NCBI GenBank assembly: GCA_024998685.1
Contig: JACOEH010000018.1
Coordinates: 21,126 to 85,125, forward strand
Length of the DNA: 64,000 nucleotides
Source of the DNA: Nitrospira sp.
Lineage (GTDB): Bacteria; Nitrospirota; Nitrospiria; Nitrospirales; Nitrospiraceae
Reading direction: 5' to 3'
Part shown: positions 1 through 8,174 of the stretch, one piece after another
Position numbering within the stretch: the stretch's first letter is position 1
Layout of the letters: every line of letters begins with the position of its first letter
The notes under the pieces: generated by a model
The model's input: only the letters and a program-made list of their open reading frames with translations
Told to the model about the DNA's origin: nothing
The model's database searches: none
Made by a program: the position numbers and the translations under genes

Positions 1-2
1 AT

Positions 3-995
3 TCGACCGAGGTAGCCGATATCCTGAAGTATCCGAAGGATACGGCAGGCGCGATTATGACCACGGAGTTCTTTTCCTTGTCGGAGGACGCGACGGCACA
101 GGAAGCGATCCGTCGGTTACAGCAAGCCACTGATGCGGAAATGGTGTTCTATATTTATGTGACGGACAAGGATGATCGCTTGGTCGGTGTCCTCTCGCTC
201 CGACAGCTGATTACCGTCCCACCGACGACTCCGCTGAAAAATATCATGACCCGCGAGGTCATGAGTGTGGCGATCGACATGGACCAAGAAGAAGTCGCGC
301 GCCAGGTGGCCAGCTATAACTTGCTGGCGATTCCGGTTGTGGAACGGGACGGCAAGCTCGTGGGTATTATCACGGTTGATGATGTCGTCGATGTGATCCG
401 GGAAGAAGCGACTGAAGACATGTTGAAAATGGCCGGGGCGATTGAAGAAGAAACGGGCTCGAAGTCTTCGAGCTTCGGCTCGGCGAAATTGCGGTTGCCA
501 TGGCTCTTCACCAATCTGGTCGGCAGTCTCTTGTCCGGTGCGATCCTTTGGTATTTTCGTTATACGATCCAGGAAGTGGTGGCGATCGTGAGTTTTATCC
601 CCGTGATTGCGGCAATGGGTGGTAATGTGGGATTGCAGTCTTCGACGCTGATTATTCGGGGGTTAGCCACCGGTTCCGTGGAACTCACTCATGTATGGCC
701 TGTCTTTTTTCGTGAAGCGAAGATCGGCCTGGTCATGGGGCTGGCCTGCGGTGTGACGCTGACTCTGGTCGCTTGGGTGTTGCATCAAGGTGTTTTAGGC
801 ATGGTCGTGGGAGCTTCCCTGATCATTGCATTTCTGGTGTCGACCAGCATGGCGACGATTATGCCGATTCTCCTCAAACGCGCGGGAGTCGATCCGGCCG
901 TTGCGGCCGGTCCTTTTGTCACGACGGCTAATGACATCACCGGTATTACCATCTACCTGACTTTAGCCACTCTTTTCTTAGAGTCCCTCCGGTGA
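3..995 (+). CDS. mgtE: Magnesium transporter MgtE, 5'-truncated by window edge
   Basis: The frame is open to the left edge and reads YPKDTAGAIMTTEFF, the conserved join between the MgtE N domain and its CBS pair, so the true start lies upstream. What remains is a CBS pair (about the first 130 residues, with the repeated pattern of a hydrophobic strand then LVGVLSL or LVGIITV) followed by the MgtE membrane domain of about five helices, containing the family segment around IPVIAAMGGNVGLQSS. In the known family the cytoplasmic N and CBS domains sense Mg2+ and gate an inner-membrane Mg2+ channel. The gene ends 53 bases before recO and looks intact as far as it can be seen. Confidence 0.95.
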   Translation, partial: STEVADILKYPKDTAGAIMTTEFFSLSEDATAQEAIRRLQQATDAEMVFYIYVTDKDDRLVGVLSLRQLITVPPTTPLKNIMTREVMSVAIDMDQEEVARQVASYNLLAIPVVERDGKLVGIITVDDVVDVIREEATEDMLKMAGAIEEETGSKSSSFGSAKLRLPWLFTNLVGSLLSGAILWYFRYTIQEVVAIVSFIPVIAAMGGNVGLQSSTLIIRGLATGSVELTHVWPVFFREAKIGLVMGLACGVTLTLVAWVLHQGVLGMVVGASLIIAFLVSTSMATIMPILLKRAGVDPAVAAGPFVTTANDITGITIYLTLATLFLESLR

Positions 996-1048
996 CAGGG
1001 ACTGGTGCATCCACAACGTTTCTGTCACGGTAGGGAAGGGAGAAAGCC

Positions 1049-1807
1049 GTGCCTCTGGTAAAGACGACGGCGATCATCTTACGGAGCCGTAAGTGGGGCG
1101 AAGCGGATCGAATCATCACCTTCTATTCGAAGGATCTGGGTAAAATCCGAGGCGTAGCTCGTGGTGCCCGTCGTCAGAAAAGCCGCTTCGGGGGGGCAAT
1201 CGAACCGTTCAGTGTGTGTCGCCTGAATTTATTTGAAAAAGCAGGAGATTCTCTGTTTCGAATTTCGCATGTCGATCTCGTACGGTCTTCTCAAGTGTTG
1301 CGGGAAGACCTTCGCTTGATGGCCTCGGCGGCGCGGATGGTCAATGTCGTCGCAGCGATCACTCCGGATGGAGATCCGGACCCGCTCTTGTTTGATACGC
1401 TGGAGCAAGGCCTCGCCTCGCTCCATGAAAGTGAAGACTCGACCTTTACGGCGCTCCTCTTTCAGATCAGACTGCTCGGATTGACGGGGTTTCGTCCGCA
1501 GACCGATCATTGCGCTGCCTGTGGGAGAATGCATTTCGTCGGGGAACCTCAATTTTCTCCGCTCGCGGGAGGCCTTGTGTGCCTGACTTGTGCCGCACGT
1601 CAACGAGTTCGATGTGTCGCATTCTCCCGAGGCAGCTTTTTGTTTCTCCAACAAGCCATTCGACTAGCTCCTACGCTACTCAGGCGGTTGCGGGCTACGG
1701 GGCAAGTGCGGAATGAAGTGGAAGAAGCGATCGAGGGGTATGTCACGGTTGTTGCCGGGAAACGGCTACCACCGGTTGACTTCCTGTCGCCCGCATTGCC
1801 AGGATGA
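1049..1807 (+). CDS. recO: DNA repair protein RecO
   Basis: A 252-residue protein, normal length for RecO. It starts with the OB-fold segment VKTTAIILRSRKWGEADRI, followed by the typical GxxRGVARGARRxKSRFGG stretch. The C-terminal part has a four-cysteine zinc site (CAAC near residue 154 and CLTC near residue 178). RecO anneals single strands and loads RecA with RecR in the RecFOR recombination pathway. The start is GTG, preceded by a purine-rich GGGAAGGGAGAAAG. A gene for a DUF971 protein follows within 26 bases, so the two may be co-transcribed. Confidence 0.95.
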   Translation: MPLVKTTAIILRSRKWGEADRIITFYSKDLGKIRGVARGARRQKSRFGGAIEPFSVCRLNLFEKAGDSLFRISHVDLVRSSQVLREDLRLMASAARMVNVVAAITPDGDPDPLLFDTLEQGLASLHESEDSTFTALLFQIRLLGLTGFRPQTDHCAACGRMHFVGEPQFSPLAGGLVCLTCAARQRVRCVAFSRGSFLFLQQAIRLAPTLLRRLRATGQVRNEVEEAIEGYVTVVAGKRLPPVDFLSPALPG

Positions 1808-1832
1808 GTCAGACAGGATGAAAGGTGCAAAC

Positions 1833-2189
1833 ATGGCAACCACCTCTCTGGAGCCTCGAGATATGGAATGGCTCGACAAGGGAATGCTCGGAATCCAGTG
1901 GAGTGATGGCCACAAAGGCATCTATTCAGTTCGTTATTTGCGACAGCACTGTCCCTGCGCCGCCTGTGTCGATGAGTGGACAGGTGAGCGGCGTCTTAGA
2001 TCAGAAGATGTACCGATCTTGATTATGCTTCAGGATATCGAGTCTGTGGGACGCTACGCGTTCCAGTTCAAATGGAGCGACGGTCACGATACCGGTATCT
2101 ACGCTTATTCATTGCTAAGAAAATTGTGTCAATGCGACATCTGTCAGCCGGTGAAACCGATAGAGCCGAAATCCCGGCGGCTCATGTAA
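1833..2189 (+). CDS. DUF971 domain protein
   Basis: A 118-residue protein matching the DUF971 family, the same fold as the N-terminal domain of gamma-butyrobetaine hydroxylase. Visible signatures are IQWSDGHKGIYSVRYLRQHCPCAAC near residues 21-45 (split here: WSDGH, YLR, CPCAAC) and a second WSDGH with a terminal CQCDIC. The cysteines suggest metal or Fe-S binding, and some family members are tied to Fe-S cluster handling (Mrp/ApbC fusions); the role here is inferred only. I chose the ATG at 1833 because AAAGGTG lies just upstream; an in-frame ATG at 1818 is possible. The frame is open further upstream inside recO, but that part is a shadow. Confidence 0.85.
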   Translation: MATTSLEPRDMEWLDKGMLGIQWSDGHKGIYSVRYLRQHCPCAACVDEWTGERRLRSEDVPILIMLQDIESVGRYAFQFKWSDGHDTGIYAYSLLRKLCQCDICQPVKPIEPKSRRLM

Positions 2190-2203
2190 GGCCTGGATAC
2201 AGC

Positions 2204-2674
2204 GTGACCAATATTTCCGCCTCTATAAAAGCCATACGATGCATAAGCGGAGCTGTAGCACTCGCGTTGATCGTAAGCTGTAAGAGCATGCCGACGCTGG
2301 AACAGCAAGAACAACTGGTACAAGCCAATACTCTTGTGCTGGATCAAATCACCACTAGGGCAGTCGTCAATGCCTGGGGGAAACCGCCGCTTTATCACAG
2401 TGAGTTCTCCTATTTTTTCGTGATGCCGGACTTTAGTGTTATTCCTCGATCGCGTGTGGCGACAGGAGAGGCTCCGAAGGGATGGAAGTCCGGTGTGCAT
2501 GCGGACGAAGGAGTGTATTTTGCATATCCTGATCGAGGTTGGCTCCTAGTATTCCTCGATGACCGCCTTGTTTATAAGGAAGAGCTCAAGGCCGAGGAGT
2601 TGTATGCACTTGCAAAGGCCTGGGCCTATGAAGATCGATTTAAAACCCGGCTTGACGAAGCTTCCCGACCTTAG
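2204..2674 (+). CDS. Predicted lipoprotein of unknown function
   Basis: A 156-residue protein with a classic lipoprotein signal: a short basic N terminus, a hydrophobic run and the lipobox-like LIVSC with Cys26. The mature part contains a VVNAWGKPP segment, as in small envelope lipoproteins where a short repeat resembles the SmpA/OmlA fold, but I cannot place it in a family with confidence. The start is taken as GTG at 2204 because it puts the signal peptide at the N terminus; an ATG at 2132 in the same frame would add 24 residues overlapping the DUF971 gene. It lies between the DUF971 gene and glgA on the same strand. Confidence 0.65.
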   Translation: MTNISASIKAIRCISGAVALALIVSCKSMPTLEQQEQLVQANTLVLDQITTRAVVNAWGKPPLYHSEFSYFFVMPDFSVIPRSRVATGEAPKGWKSGVHADEGVYFAYPDRGWLLVFLDDRLVYKEELKAEELYALAKAWAYEDRFKTRLDEASRP

Positions 2675-2716
2675 GTCTTTCATTACCTACATGACCCAGC
2701 AGCACCAGAGGATGGT

Positions 2717-4204
2717 TTGAACATCGTGATGGCAGCCTCCGAAGCCGTTCCGTATGCCAAGACGGGCGGATTGGCCGATATGGTCGGTGCGTTAGCGATC
2801 GAGCTGACGAAATCGGGACATCATGTGACATTGCTGATGCCGTGTTATCGAGGTCGAGCAACCGGTGAGGCTCGTCAACTGGCCATGCGACTTTCTGTTC
2901 CAGTGGATGGAAAATCTATAGACGTAACGGTGGAAGAAGAGAACGTACCGGTGAGCGGTGCGTTGCATCGGTTGAGAGTATTGTTCGTGCGGTACGATCC
3001 CTACTTTGATCGCCCGGGCCTCTACCAACAAGACCATCAGGATTATCCCGACAATCTAGAACGGTTTGTCCTATTTTGTCGTGCGGTCCTCGAAATAGTG
3101 CGAGGTCTGATCGAGACTCGAGCCGAGAAGGTTGATGTGCTGCACTTGCATGATTGGCAAGTGGCTCTGTGCGCGGTGTATCTGAAAACTCTTCCTTACG
3201 AGTATAAGGGACTTGATCAACTGAAAGTGCTCCTGACACTGCACAACCTGGGTTATCAAGGAACTTTCCCAGGCCAGGAGTTTGTGAAGACCGGGCTCCC
3301 ACCATCGCTATTTTCCCCCAGCGGCCTTGAGTTCTATGGGGCAGTTAATTGTCTGAAGGGCGGCATCATCTTTTCAGATGCTGTTTCCACGGTGAGTCCT
3401 ACCTATGCGAAGGAAATTATGACCGCAGAATATGGGTGCGGTCTTGAAGGTGTGCTGGCAAGCCGTGCGGATGGGGTCGTAGGGATTACAAATGGTATCG
3501 ATGTCGTTACTTGGAATCCAGAGACCGATTCCTACCTGCCAGCGCCGTATACGGCTGCTGATTTGTCTGGAAAGCAAACATGCAAGCGAGCGCTACAACG
3601 CGAACTTGGACTGCCGAATCGTGATGTACCCTTATTGGCTGTGATCGGCCGGCTGACCTTCCAGAAGGGCTTTGATCTCTTGGTAGAGATGATTCCTGAG
3701 CTCATGTACTTGGATATACAAATCGTAGTGCTCGGTGCGGGAGATCATCAGTTGGAACAACAGTTTATTGCATCCAAAGCCGGGTATCCTCATCGCATTG
3801 GTTTATACCTTGGCTTTGATGAAGGGCTGGCGCATCGTATTGAAGCTGGCTCGGACGTGTTAATTATGCCGTCTCGCTATGAGCCCTGCGGACTAAGTCA
3901 GCTGTATAGCCTTCGATACGGCACGGTACCTATTGTGCGCCGTACCGGAGGATTGGCGGACACTGTTGTTCCCTTTCGACCGTCAACGGTCAAATCTAGG
4001 TGTGCTAATGGCTTCTATTTCATTGATGCTTCGCCTGACTCCCTGCTTTCAGTGCTCTTGCTCTCGATTCATGTTTACAAAGAGCGGCACACATGGCAAT
4101 CCTTGATCCATGCAGGAATGAAGGCCGATCTGTCTTGGGATCGATCGGCAAAACTGTACGTAGAATTATATCAAGGACTGCAGAGCCGAAGAAAAGAGAG
4201 CTAG
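2717..4204 (+). CDS. glgA: Glycogen (starch) synthase, ADP-glucose type
   Basis: A 495-residue GT5 glycosyltransferase of normal GlgA length. The N terminus reads MNIVMAASEAVPYAKTGGLAD; the KTGGL loop (residues 15-19) binds ADP-glucose. The C-terminal domain has GRLTFQKGFDLL and SRYEPCGLSQLYSLRYG, the nucleotide-sugar site with its catalytic Glu. It adds glucose from ADP-glucose to alpha-1,4-glucan in the cytoplasm. The start must be TTG at 2717, since this exactly positions the conserved N terminus. Its last four bases overlap the end of the opposite-strand lipoprotein gene. No glgB or glgC is next to it. Confidence 0.95.
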   Translation: MNIVMAASEAVPYAKTGGLADMVGALAIELTKSGHHVTLLMPCYRGRATGEARQLAMRLSVPVDGKSIDVTVEEENVPVSGALHRLRVLFVRYDPYFDRPGLYQQDHQDYPDNLERFVLFCRAVLEIVRGLIETRAEKVDVLHLHDWQVALCAVYLKTLPYEYKGLDQLKVLLTLHNLGYQGTFPGQEFVKTGLPPSLFSPSGLEFYGAVNCLKGGIIFSDAVSTVSPTYAKEIMTAEYGCGLEGVLASRADGVVGITNGIDVVTWNPETDSYLPAPYTAADLSGKQTCKRALQRELGLPNRDVPLLAVIGRLTFQKGFDLLVEMIPELMYLDIQIVVLGAGDHQLEQQFIASKAGYPHRIGLYLGFDEGLAHRIEAGSDVLIMPSRYEPCGLSQLYSLRYGTVPIVRRTGGLADTVVPFRPSTVKSRCANGFYFIDASPDSLLSVLLLSIHVYKERHTWQSLIHAGMKADLSWDRSAKLYVELYQGLQSRRKES

Positions 4205-4695
4205 AGAACGTTGAAGGAAACGTTGACCCCTTGTGCGAGTTTTGCCAGCAATGTTTTTGCCTTTAGAACGTAGTAAGAGCTTTCTTCCTTATGAAGCTTG
4301 ATGACCGAAACCAAGAGATCACGAGCGATATCAGTCTGTCCTTGGTTAAGGGCTAGTTCTCCGGTGTGTAGAGCACAAGCAGCAGCCATTGCTTTTACAT
4401 CCACTGCCACCCGATTTGTCGGATTGGCTACTAAACGCTCAAGGTGAGTCGGCAGCGGCAGGATAAACCCCTCGTTCATCTCGTGGCTAGCTGAACGCAG
4501 TAGCGTCAGATCTGAAGTTGCCTGGGCTAAGTCAGAGGTTGATTTACAATCGGCATAGCTATTCCACAGCGACATGAAGCCGCTATTTTTTAGTTCTAAC
4601 AACTGAGGTGAAGGACCGGTGGTACAACCTGAAGCGAAGATCACTGCACCCAATAATCCCACCACCAGCACACTTCTGATCGAGTCACAGTTCAT
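4201..4695 (-). CDS. Predicted lipoprotein of unknown function
   Basis: A 164-residue protein whose N terminus has a hydrophobic signal (VLVVGLLGAVIFASGC) with Cys24 as the lipid-anchored residue. The mature part is helical and reminiscent of short tetratricopeptide-like repeats (ALHTGELALNQGQTDIARDLL), but no family is recognised. It converges on glgA with a 4-base overlap of stop codons. Upstream on the same strand, across a 183-base gap, is the LuxR-type regulator, which might share control. Confidence 0.6.
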   Translation of the reverse strand: MNCDSIRSVLVVGLLGAVIFASGCTTGPSPQLLELKNSGFMSLWNSYADCKSTSDLAQATSDLTLLRSASHEMNEGFILPLPTHLERLVANPTNRVAVDVKAMAAACALHTGELALNQGQTDIARDLLVSVIKLHKEESSYYVLKAKTLLAKLAQGVNVSFNVL

Positions 4696-4878
4696 TTAGC
4701 CACCCTCGTGATAAGTAATAATGCAAATGGCAGGCCTAAAATGTATCGCCTGGAATTGCAATTAAAATAAAGAGTTTTGTGGATCCGCCTGGTAAATTCT
4801 GTATCAATCGCGACTCACTGTTGCGCTATTGACACAACGGGAGAAAGCCGAAATATCAAGGAAGCTTTAGACGGGACT

Positions 4879-5487
4879 TCAAGAATTGAAGATTTGTACG
4901 AGAATCCCGGTACGAGTGGTGGCGTTGGTCTTTCGCATGATGTGCTTAATGTGTTCTTTTACAGTTTGTTCAGTAATCTGGAGCGCATTGGCGATTTCTT
5001 TATTGGTCCACCCTTTTGCCAAATGTTCAACGACTGATTGCTCACGGTTAGTCAACTGAAAGCGTTCTCGAGCATGTTCTGTATTGAGGTTTTGTTTTCG
5101 CCCCAACTCTTCAAGGGTAACCACAAGCCTGGCGTTTTGGATGCCTCCTCGATCCGGTAATCCAAAACCTCTTAGAAGGATAGGCTGATTAGGATCGCCT
5201 GTTACGCGCTTGAGTTCGAATTGTTCCCAATCCTTAGCTTCCGTGCGTATGTGAAGGGCTTTAATAATTTCCGCACAAAGTTCAGTCAGAGCTGTCGGGA
5301 GGACTCCATGCGCTGAGATCGTTGTAGTTCTCCCATGGTCGACGGCATTGATCTTTTTGGCAAGCTCTGTAGCTTGTCGATTCATATGTAGAAGTTGCAT
5401 AGCTGCCGACAGCACCACTATCCCTGACCCCGCCCTCTGATCAGCAAGGGTATCTGTTTGGTCAATACCTTTAACTGCTTCTGTCAT
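4879..5487 (-). CDS. LuxR-family transcriptional regulator
   Basis: A 202-residue protein with a C-terminal LuxR/GerE helix-turn-helix at about residues 145-195: LTNREQSVVEHLAKGWTNKE begins it, followed by the recognition helix ITEQTVKEHIKHI. The N-terminal 130 residues look like a PAS-like sensor (SGIVVLSAAMQLLHMNRQA resembles the first strands and helix of PAS); there is no phospho-receiver domain, so it is not an ordinary NarL-type response regulator. It is divergent from the PilZ-like gene, with about 300 bases between them that should hold both promoters. It may control the polysaccharide locus or the downstream lipoprotein; that is inference. Confidence 0.85.
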   Translation of the reverse strand: MTEAVKGIDQTDTLADQRAGSGIVVLSAAMQLLHMNRQATELAKKINAVDHGRTTTISAHGVLPTALTELCAEIIKALHIRTEAKDWEQFELKRVTGDPNQPILLRGFGLPDRGGIQNARLVVTLEELGRKQNLNTEHARERFQLTNREQSVVEHLAKGWTNKEIANALQITEQTVKEHIKHIMRKTNATTRTGILVQIFNS

Positions 5488-5784
5488 AATACGTTAGTGG
5501 TATTGAGTCTTTACAGTCATTAGCTTAACGGAACGGAAGCAAGAATTAGATAATGCGGGAATAGTACCTAACCCTTTCGAGGGAGTCAACATATACCTTT
5601 GAGAAAGCAGCCTACGTCATTGGTATTGTCGATTCAGGAGGCGATAAATATATTCCAGCTCAATTTGACATTAAGTTAAAGGCTAGTTGGAATACACCCC
5701 CACCGATATGCGAATAGCTAATATGTTGCTTAAGATAATAACCAGTCATATAGAAATCAAGCAACGATTCTTACAAGGGGAGGA

Positions 5785-6138
5785 ATGGACGTGGTGTCAA
5801 TGGAATGGGAGTGGCCGATAAGAGATAGCTACGAAAACCATAGTGAGAGAGCGGCACTACTCAGGCCGATTCTTTATGAGATGACCGTGCCGGAGGCAGA
5901 GAAGGGTAATCTTGTTAAAGAGGGGAAAGCACTCTCGCTGAATATTAGTAGCGGCGGCATGTTGGTTCTTATGGATCAAGCTCCGGATATCGAGCAAGTA
6001 TTGAAAATCTACGTGCCGACACCCATAACAATTGCTGAAACGCCAACACTTGCTGAAGTGCGCTGGACAAGAAAGCTCCCGATTGGGGATTCAAGCAGCC
6101 ACGTCACGTATTTCGTAGGACTTAAGTTCATGTTCTAG
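5785..6138 (+). CDS. PilZ-like domain protein
   Basis: A 117-residue single-domain protein. The segment LNISSGGMLVLMD fits the second PilZ signature (D/NxSxxG) and is followed by beta strands ending in FVGLKF, typical of PilZ. The first signature, RxxxR, is not clear: the nearest arginines read RAALLR, with one residue too many between them. PilZ proteins bind cyclic di-GMP and often govern exopolysaccharide and biofilm, which suits a gene just upstream of a polysaccharide locus; whether this one binds the ligand is uncertain. The start has an AGGGGAGG ribosome site. Confidence 0.75.
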   Translation: MDVVSMEWEWPIRDSYENHSERAALLRPILYEMTVPEAEKGNLVKEGKALSLNISSGGMLVLMDQAPDIEQVLKIYVPTPITIAETPTLAEVRWTRKLPIGDSSSHVTYFVGLKFMF

Positions 6139-6207
6139 TATCCTACGCATACCGGACAGGCTCCATAGTTTAAGGGCATATCGACAATGATCGATTGCAA
6201 TGGTGAA

Positions 6208-6244
6208 TCCCTGTTCGAATCCCGAACAGGGATTCGAACAGGGA
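6208..6244. repeat. Nested inverted repeats able to form two alternative hairpins
   Basis: Positions 6208-6223 and 6229-6244 are perfect reverse complements (16 bp stem, 5-base loop). Inside, CCTGTTCG at 6210-6217 can instead pair with CGAACAGG at 6223-6230 (8 bp stem, 5-base loop). CGAACAGG recurs at 6235-6242, 12 bases later. The two folds compete for the same left arm. No U tract follows, so it is not a standard terminator. Confidence 0.8.
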
Positions 6245-6501
6245 GACTTCGGATGTACAGCGGTATCGATAAGTGATCTGGTAGACAAACCTAGTTATCC
6301 GCAAGCTGGTACTCCGCAGTAATCAACCGGATACTTGTGTCGGGATACCGAAGAGAATATCAGGCCGTACGTCGCCCAGTAAGGAAGGAAGACTCGGGAC
6401 AAGCGCAGCTTGAATCCTGAGAGAACCCCCCCCCGCATGTACGGATGGAACTATGAAAAATATTGTTATCTTGTAAAACAGGTTTCATTTCATATAGTAA
6501 G

Positions 6502-6530
6502 TTGACTTGGTGGGTATAGTTTATTAAAAA
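6502..6530 (+). promoter_or_regulatory. Candidate sigma-70-type promoter for the polysaccharide operon
   Basis: TTGACT at 6502-6507 is followed after 17 bases by TAAAAA at 6525-6530, a good -35 with a weak -10. Transcription would begin near 6537, placing the ops-like site early in the transcript. The -10 match is only partial. Confidence 0.35.
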
Positions 6531-6538
6531 GTTAAGAT

Positions 6539-6567
6539 CCGGTTGATACCGGGAGGGCGGTAGCCTG
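6539..6567 (+). promoter_or_regulatory. ops/JUMPstart-like element
   Basis: GGCGGTAGCCTG at 6556-6567 matches the ops core GGCGGTAGCGTG known from RfaH-controlled operons at 11 of 12 positions, and continues TTAA as JUMPstart sequences often do. A hairpin, CCGGT (6539-6543) with ACCGG (6548-6552), lies just before it. In the known system, paused RNA polymerase exposes ops on the non-template strand and recruits RfaH. The next gene encodes a NusG paralogue, which strongly supports the reading. Confidence 0.6.
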
Positions 6568-6589
6568 TTAAGGTTTAGATTACGCAGCT

Positions 6590-7135
6590 ATGAGCGATTC
6601 TTTTTCAGATAGATTGAGATGTTGCGAGATGCGATGGTATGTACTCTGCACGAAGTCAAACCAGGAAAAACAAGCTGAGCGGAATATCCGACGTATGGGA
6701 GTGGAGTGTTTCTTGCCGCTGTTGCAAGAACAGAAGACTATTCGACGCAAGGTGAGAACTGTAATTGCTCCTCTCTTTCCAGGATATCTATTTGTCCGAA
6801 TCAATTTATCGGAGCACTATCGAGCGGTGTCTTATACCAGAGGAGTTCGCAAAGTCGTGGAATTCGGTGAGACTCCTGTAGAGGTCGATATCGCGATGAT
6901 TGATGCCATCAAGAATAGAGTGGCAAGTCTTCAAGTGTGCGTGCTGAAGAAGCCAAAAGGGCTAAGTAGCGGCCAGTTTGTTCAAATTAAGGATGGGCCG
7001 TTCGTTGGACTTGAGGCTGTGTTTATGCGAGAGATGTCAGGACATCAAAGGGCAATGGTGCTTCTGCGCACACTCGCGCTCCAGGCGCGGATTGTATTGG
7101 AGATCAACCAACTCCTTCCATATGTTGCAGCGTGA
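6590..7135 (+). CDS. Specialised NusG-family antiterminator (RfaH-like)
   Basis: A protein of up to 181 residues. From residue 14 it reads MRWYVLCTKSNQEKQAERNI, the start of a NusG N-terminal (NGN) domain, with CFLPLLQ and FPGYLFVRI further on; the C-terminal KOW part is LSSGQFVQIKDGPFVGLEAVF. Such paralogues sit first in polysaccharide operons and make RNA polymerase resist pausing and Rho. Housekeeping NusG is usually next to rplK, so this is the specialised copy. The start is uncertain: ATG at 6590 is the longest form, while ATG at 6629 would match RfaH N termini better. Neither has a strong ribosome site. It is the first gene after the ops-like site. Confidence 0.88.
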   Translation: MSDSFSDRLRCCEMRWYVLCTKSNQEKQAERNIRRMGVECFLPLLQEQKTIRRKVRTVIAPLFPGYLFVRINLSEHYRAVSYTRGVRKVVEFGETPVEVDIAMIDAIKNRVASLQVCVLKKPKGLSSGQFVQIKDGPFVGLEAVFMREMSGHQRAMVLLRTLALQARIVLEINQLLPYVAA

Positions 7136-7227
7136 ACTCCGTAGATTCTGATTAGCGGATCGTTCCGAAGCGCTTCGAGTAGGAATCCCTTCAAGTGGTG
7201 GGTGTCTGATCCAAGGAGGAAATGAGC

Positions 7228-8001
7228 ATGAAGGCGGTAATTCTTGCGGGAGGATGGGGAACTCGACTATCCGAAGAGACCACTCTGCGACCGAAACCTA
7301 TGGTGGAAATCGGTGGAAAACCGATCCTGTGGCATATCATGAAGATTTATGCTGCGCACGGGATAAAGGAATTTGTTATCGGCCTTGGCTACAAGGGAGA
7401 AATGATCAAGGACTACTTCCTTAACTTCTATGCTTTCAATAAAGATATTTCGGTCGATCTTGGAAATGGAAAGACGACGATTCATGATGGGAAACGACAC
7501 GAAGATTGGAAAGTGCATCTCGTCGATACCGGTCTGCATACTCAGACAGGAGGTCGGCTTAAACAGCTGAAAAAATGGATAGGAGAGAACGAAACGTTTC
7601 TATTTACATATGGAGATGGAGTTTCAGATGTCGACATTCAAGCCACTATTAAGTTCCACAAGTCTCACGGAAAGTTAGCTACGGTGACGTCAGTCCTGCC
7701 TCCGGCTAGATTCGGACGACTTGTGTTCGATCAAGATCATATTGTTGGCTTCAAAGAAAAACCTCATGGTGAGGAAGGCTGGATCAATGGCGGTTTCTAT
7801 GTTCTCGAGTATAAAGCCATTGATTACATTAAAAGTGATGAGACTGTGTGGGAATGGGATCCAATCCAGCAGCTGACGAAAGATAATCAATTGATGGGCT
7901 ACCGGCATGATCGTTTCTGGTCCTGCATGGATACGCTGAAAGAGAAGAATTATTTGGAAGAGTTATGGCAATCGTCGAAGGCTCCTTGGAAGGTATGGTA
8001 A
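7228..8001 (+). CDS. rfbF: Glucose-1-phosphate cytidylyltransferase
   Basis: A 257-residue nucleotidyltransferase. The N terminus MKAVILAGGWGTRLSEET carries the GGxGTRL nucleotide loop, followed by RPKPMVEIGGKPILWHIM, which is characteristic of RfbF rather than of the thymidylyl or uridylyl enzymes. It makes CDP-glucose from CTP and glucose-1-phosphate, the entry step to CDP-linked deoxysugars. AAGGAGG sits 8 bases before the ATG at 7228; an in-frame ATG at 7222 is too close to it. It opens a run of sugar-modifying genes, but the usual partner RfbG (CDP-glucose 4,6-dehydratase) is not recognisable next to it. A 12-base perfect palindrome (7166-7177) lies upstream. Confidence 0.93.
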   Translation: MKAVILAGGWGTRLSEETTLRPKPMVEIGGKPILWHIMKIYAAHGIKEFVIGLGYKGEMIKDYFLNFYAFNKDISVDLGNGKTTIHDGKRHEDWKVHLVDTGLHTQTGGRLKQLKKWIGENETFLFTYGDGVSDVDIQATIKFHKSHGKLATVTSVLPPARFGRLVFDQDHIVGFKEKPHGEEGWINGGFYVLEYKAIDYIKSDETVWEWDPIQQLTKDNQLMGYRHDRFWSCMDTLKEKNYLEELWQSSKAPWKVW

Positions 8002-8174
8002 AATTTTTCTGCCGCTTCGTATTCTTTGGAAATCCTAAAGTAAATGAGTTCTTGAGCCTATGCATTCGGCGCATGAGGCGATGTTGTCTCGCCGGACATT
8101 TAAACGATTAAACGATGCCTTCATTGTTTTAGGGAGGGCAACGGTAAAAAAGGGATTAAATCGGAGGGTAGGGC

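Larger units (their letters stand above)
6139..6589. other. Leader/intergenic region before the polysaccharide operon
   Basis: About 450 bases without a supported protein gene. It holds nested inverted repeats (6208-6244), a C9 homopolymer near 6426-6434, an AT-rich stretch with a possible sigma-70 promoter (6502-6530), a small hairpin (6539-6552) and an ops-like element (6556-6567) just before the NusG-like gene. The middle part (6250-6420) has no structure I can name. Confidence 0.7.

Noticed and set aside
1229..1654. 141-residue frame on the - strand
   Set aside because: Fully inside recO and without any recognisable protein.
6208..6244. tRNA gene or T-arm (TTCGAATCC is tRNA-like)
   Set aside because: The sequence around it gives no acceptor, D or anticodon arms; the match is explained by the inverted repeat.
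6300..6470. Possible group II intron or riboswitch remains in the leader
   Set aside because: Some purine-rich and GC stretches look structured, but no catalytic or ligand core motif could be found.
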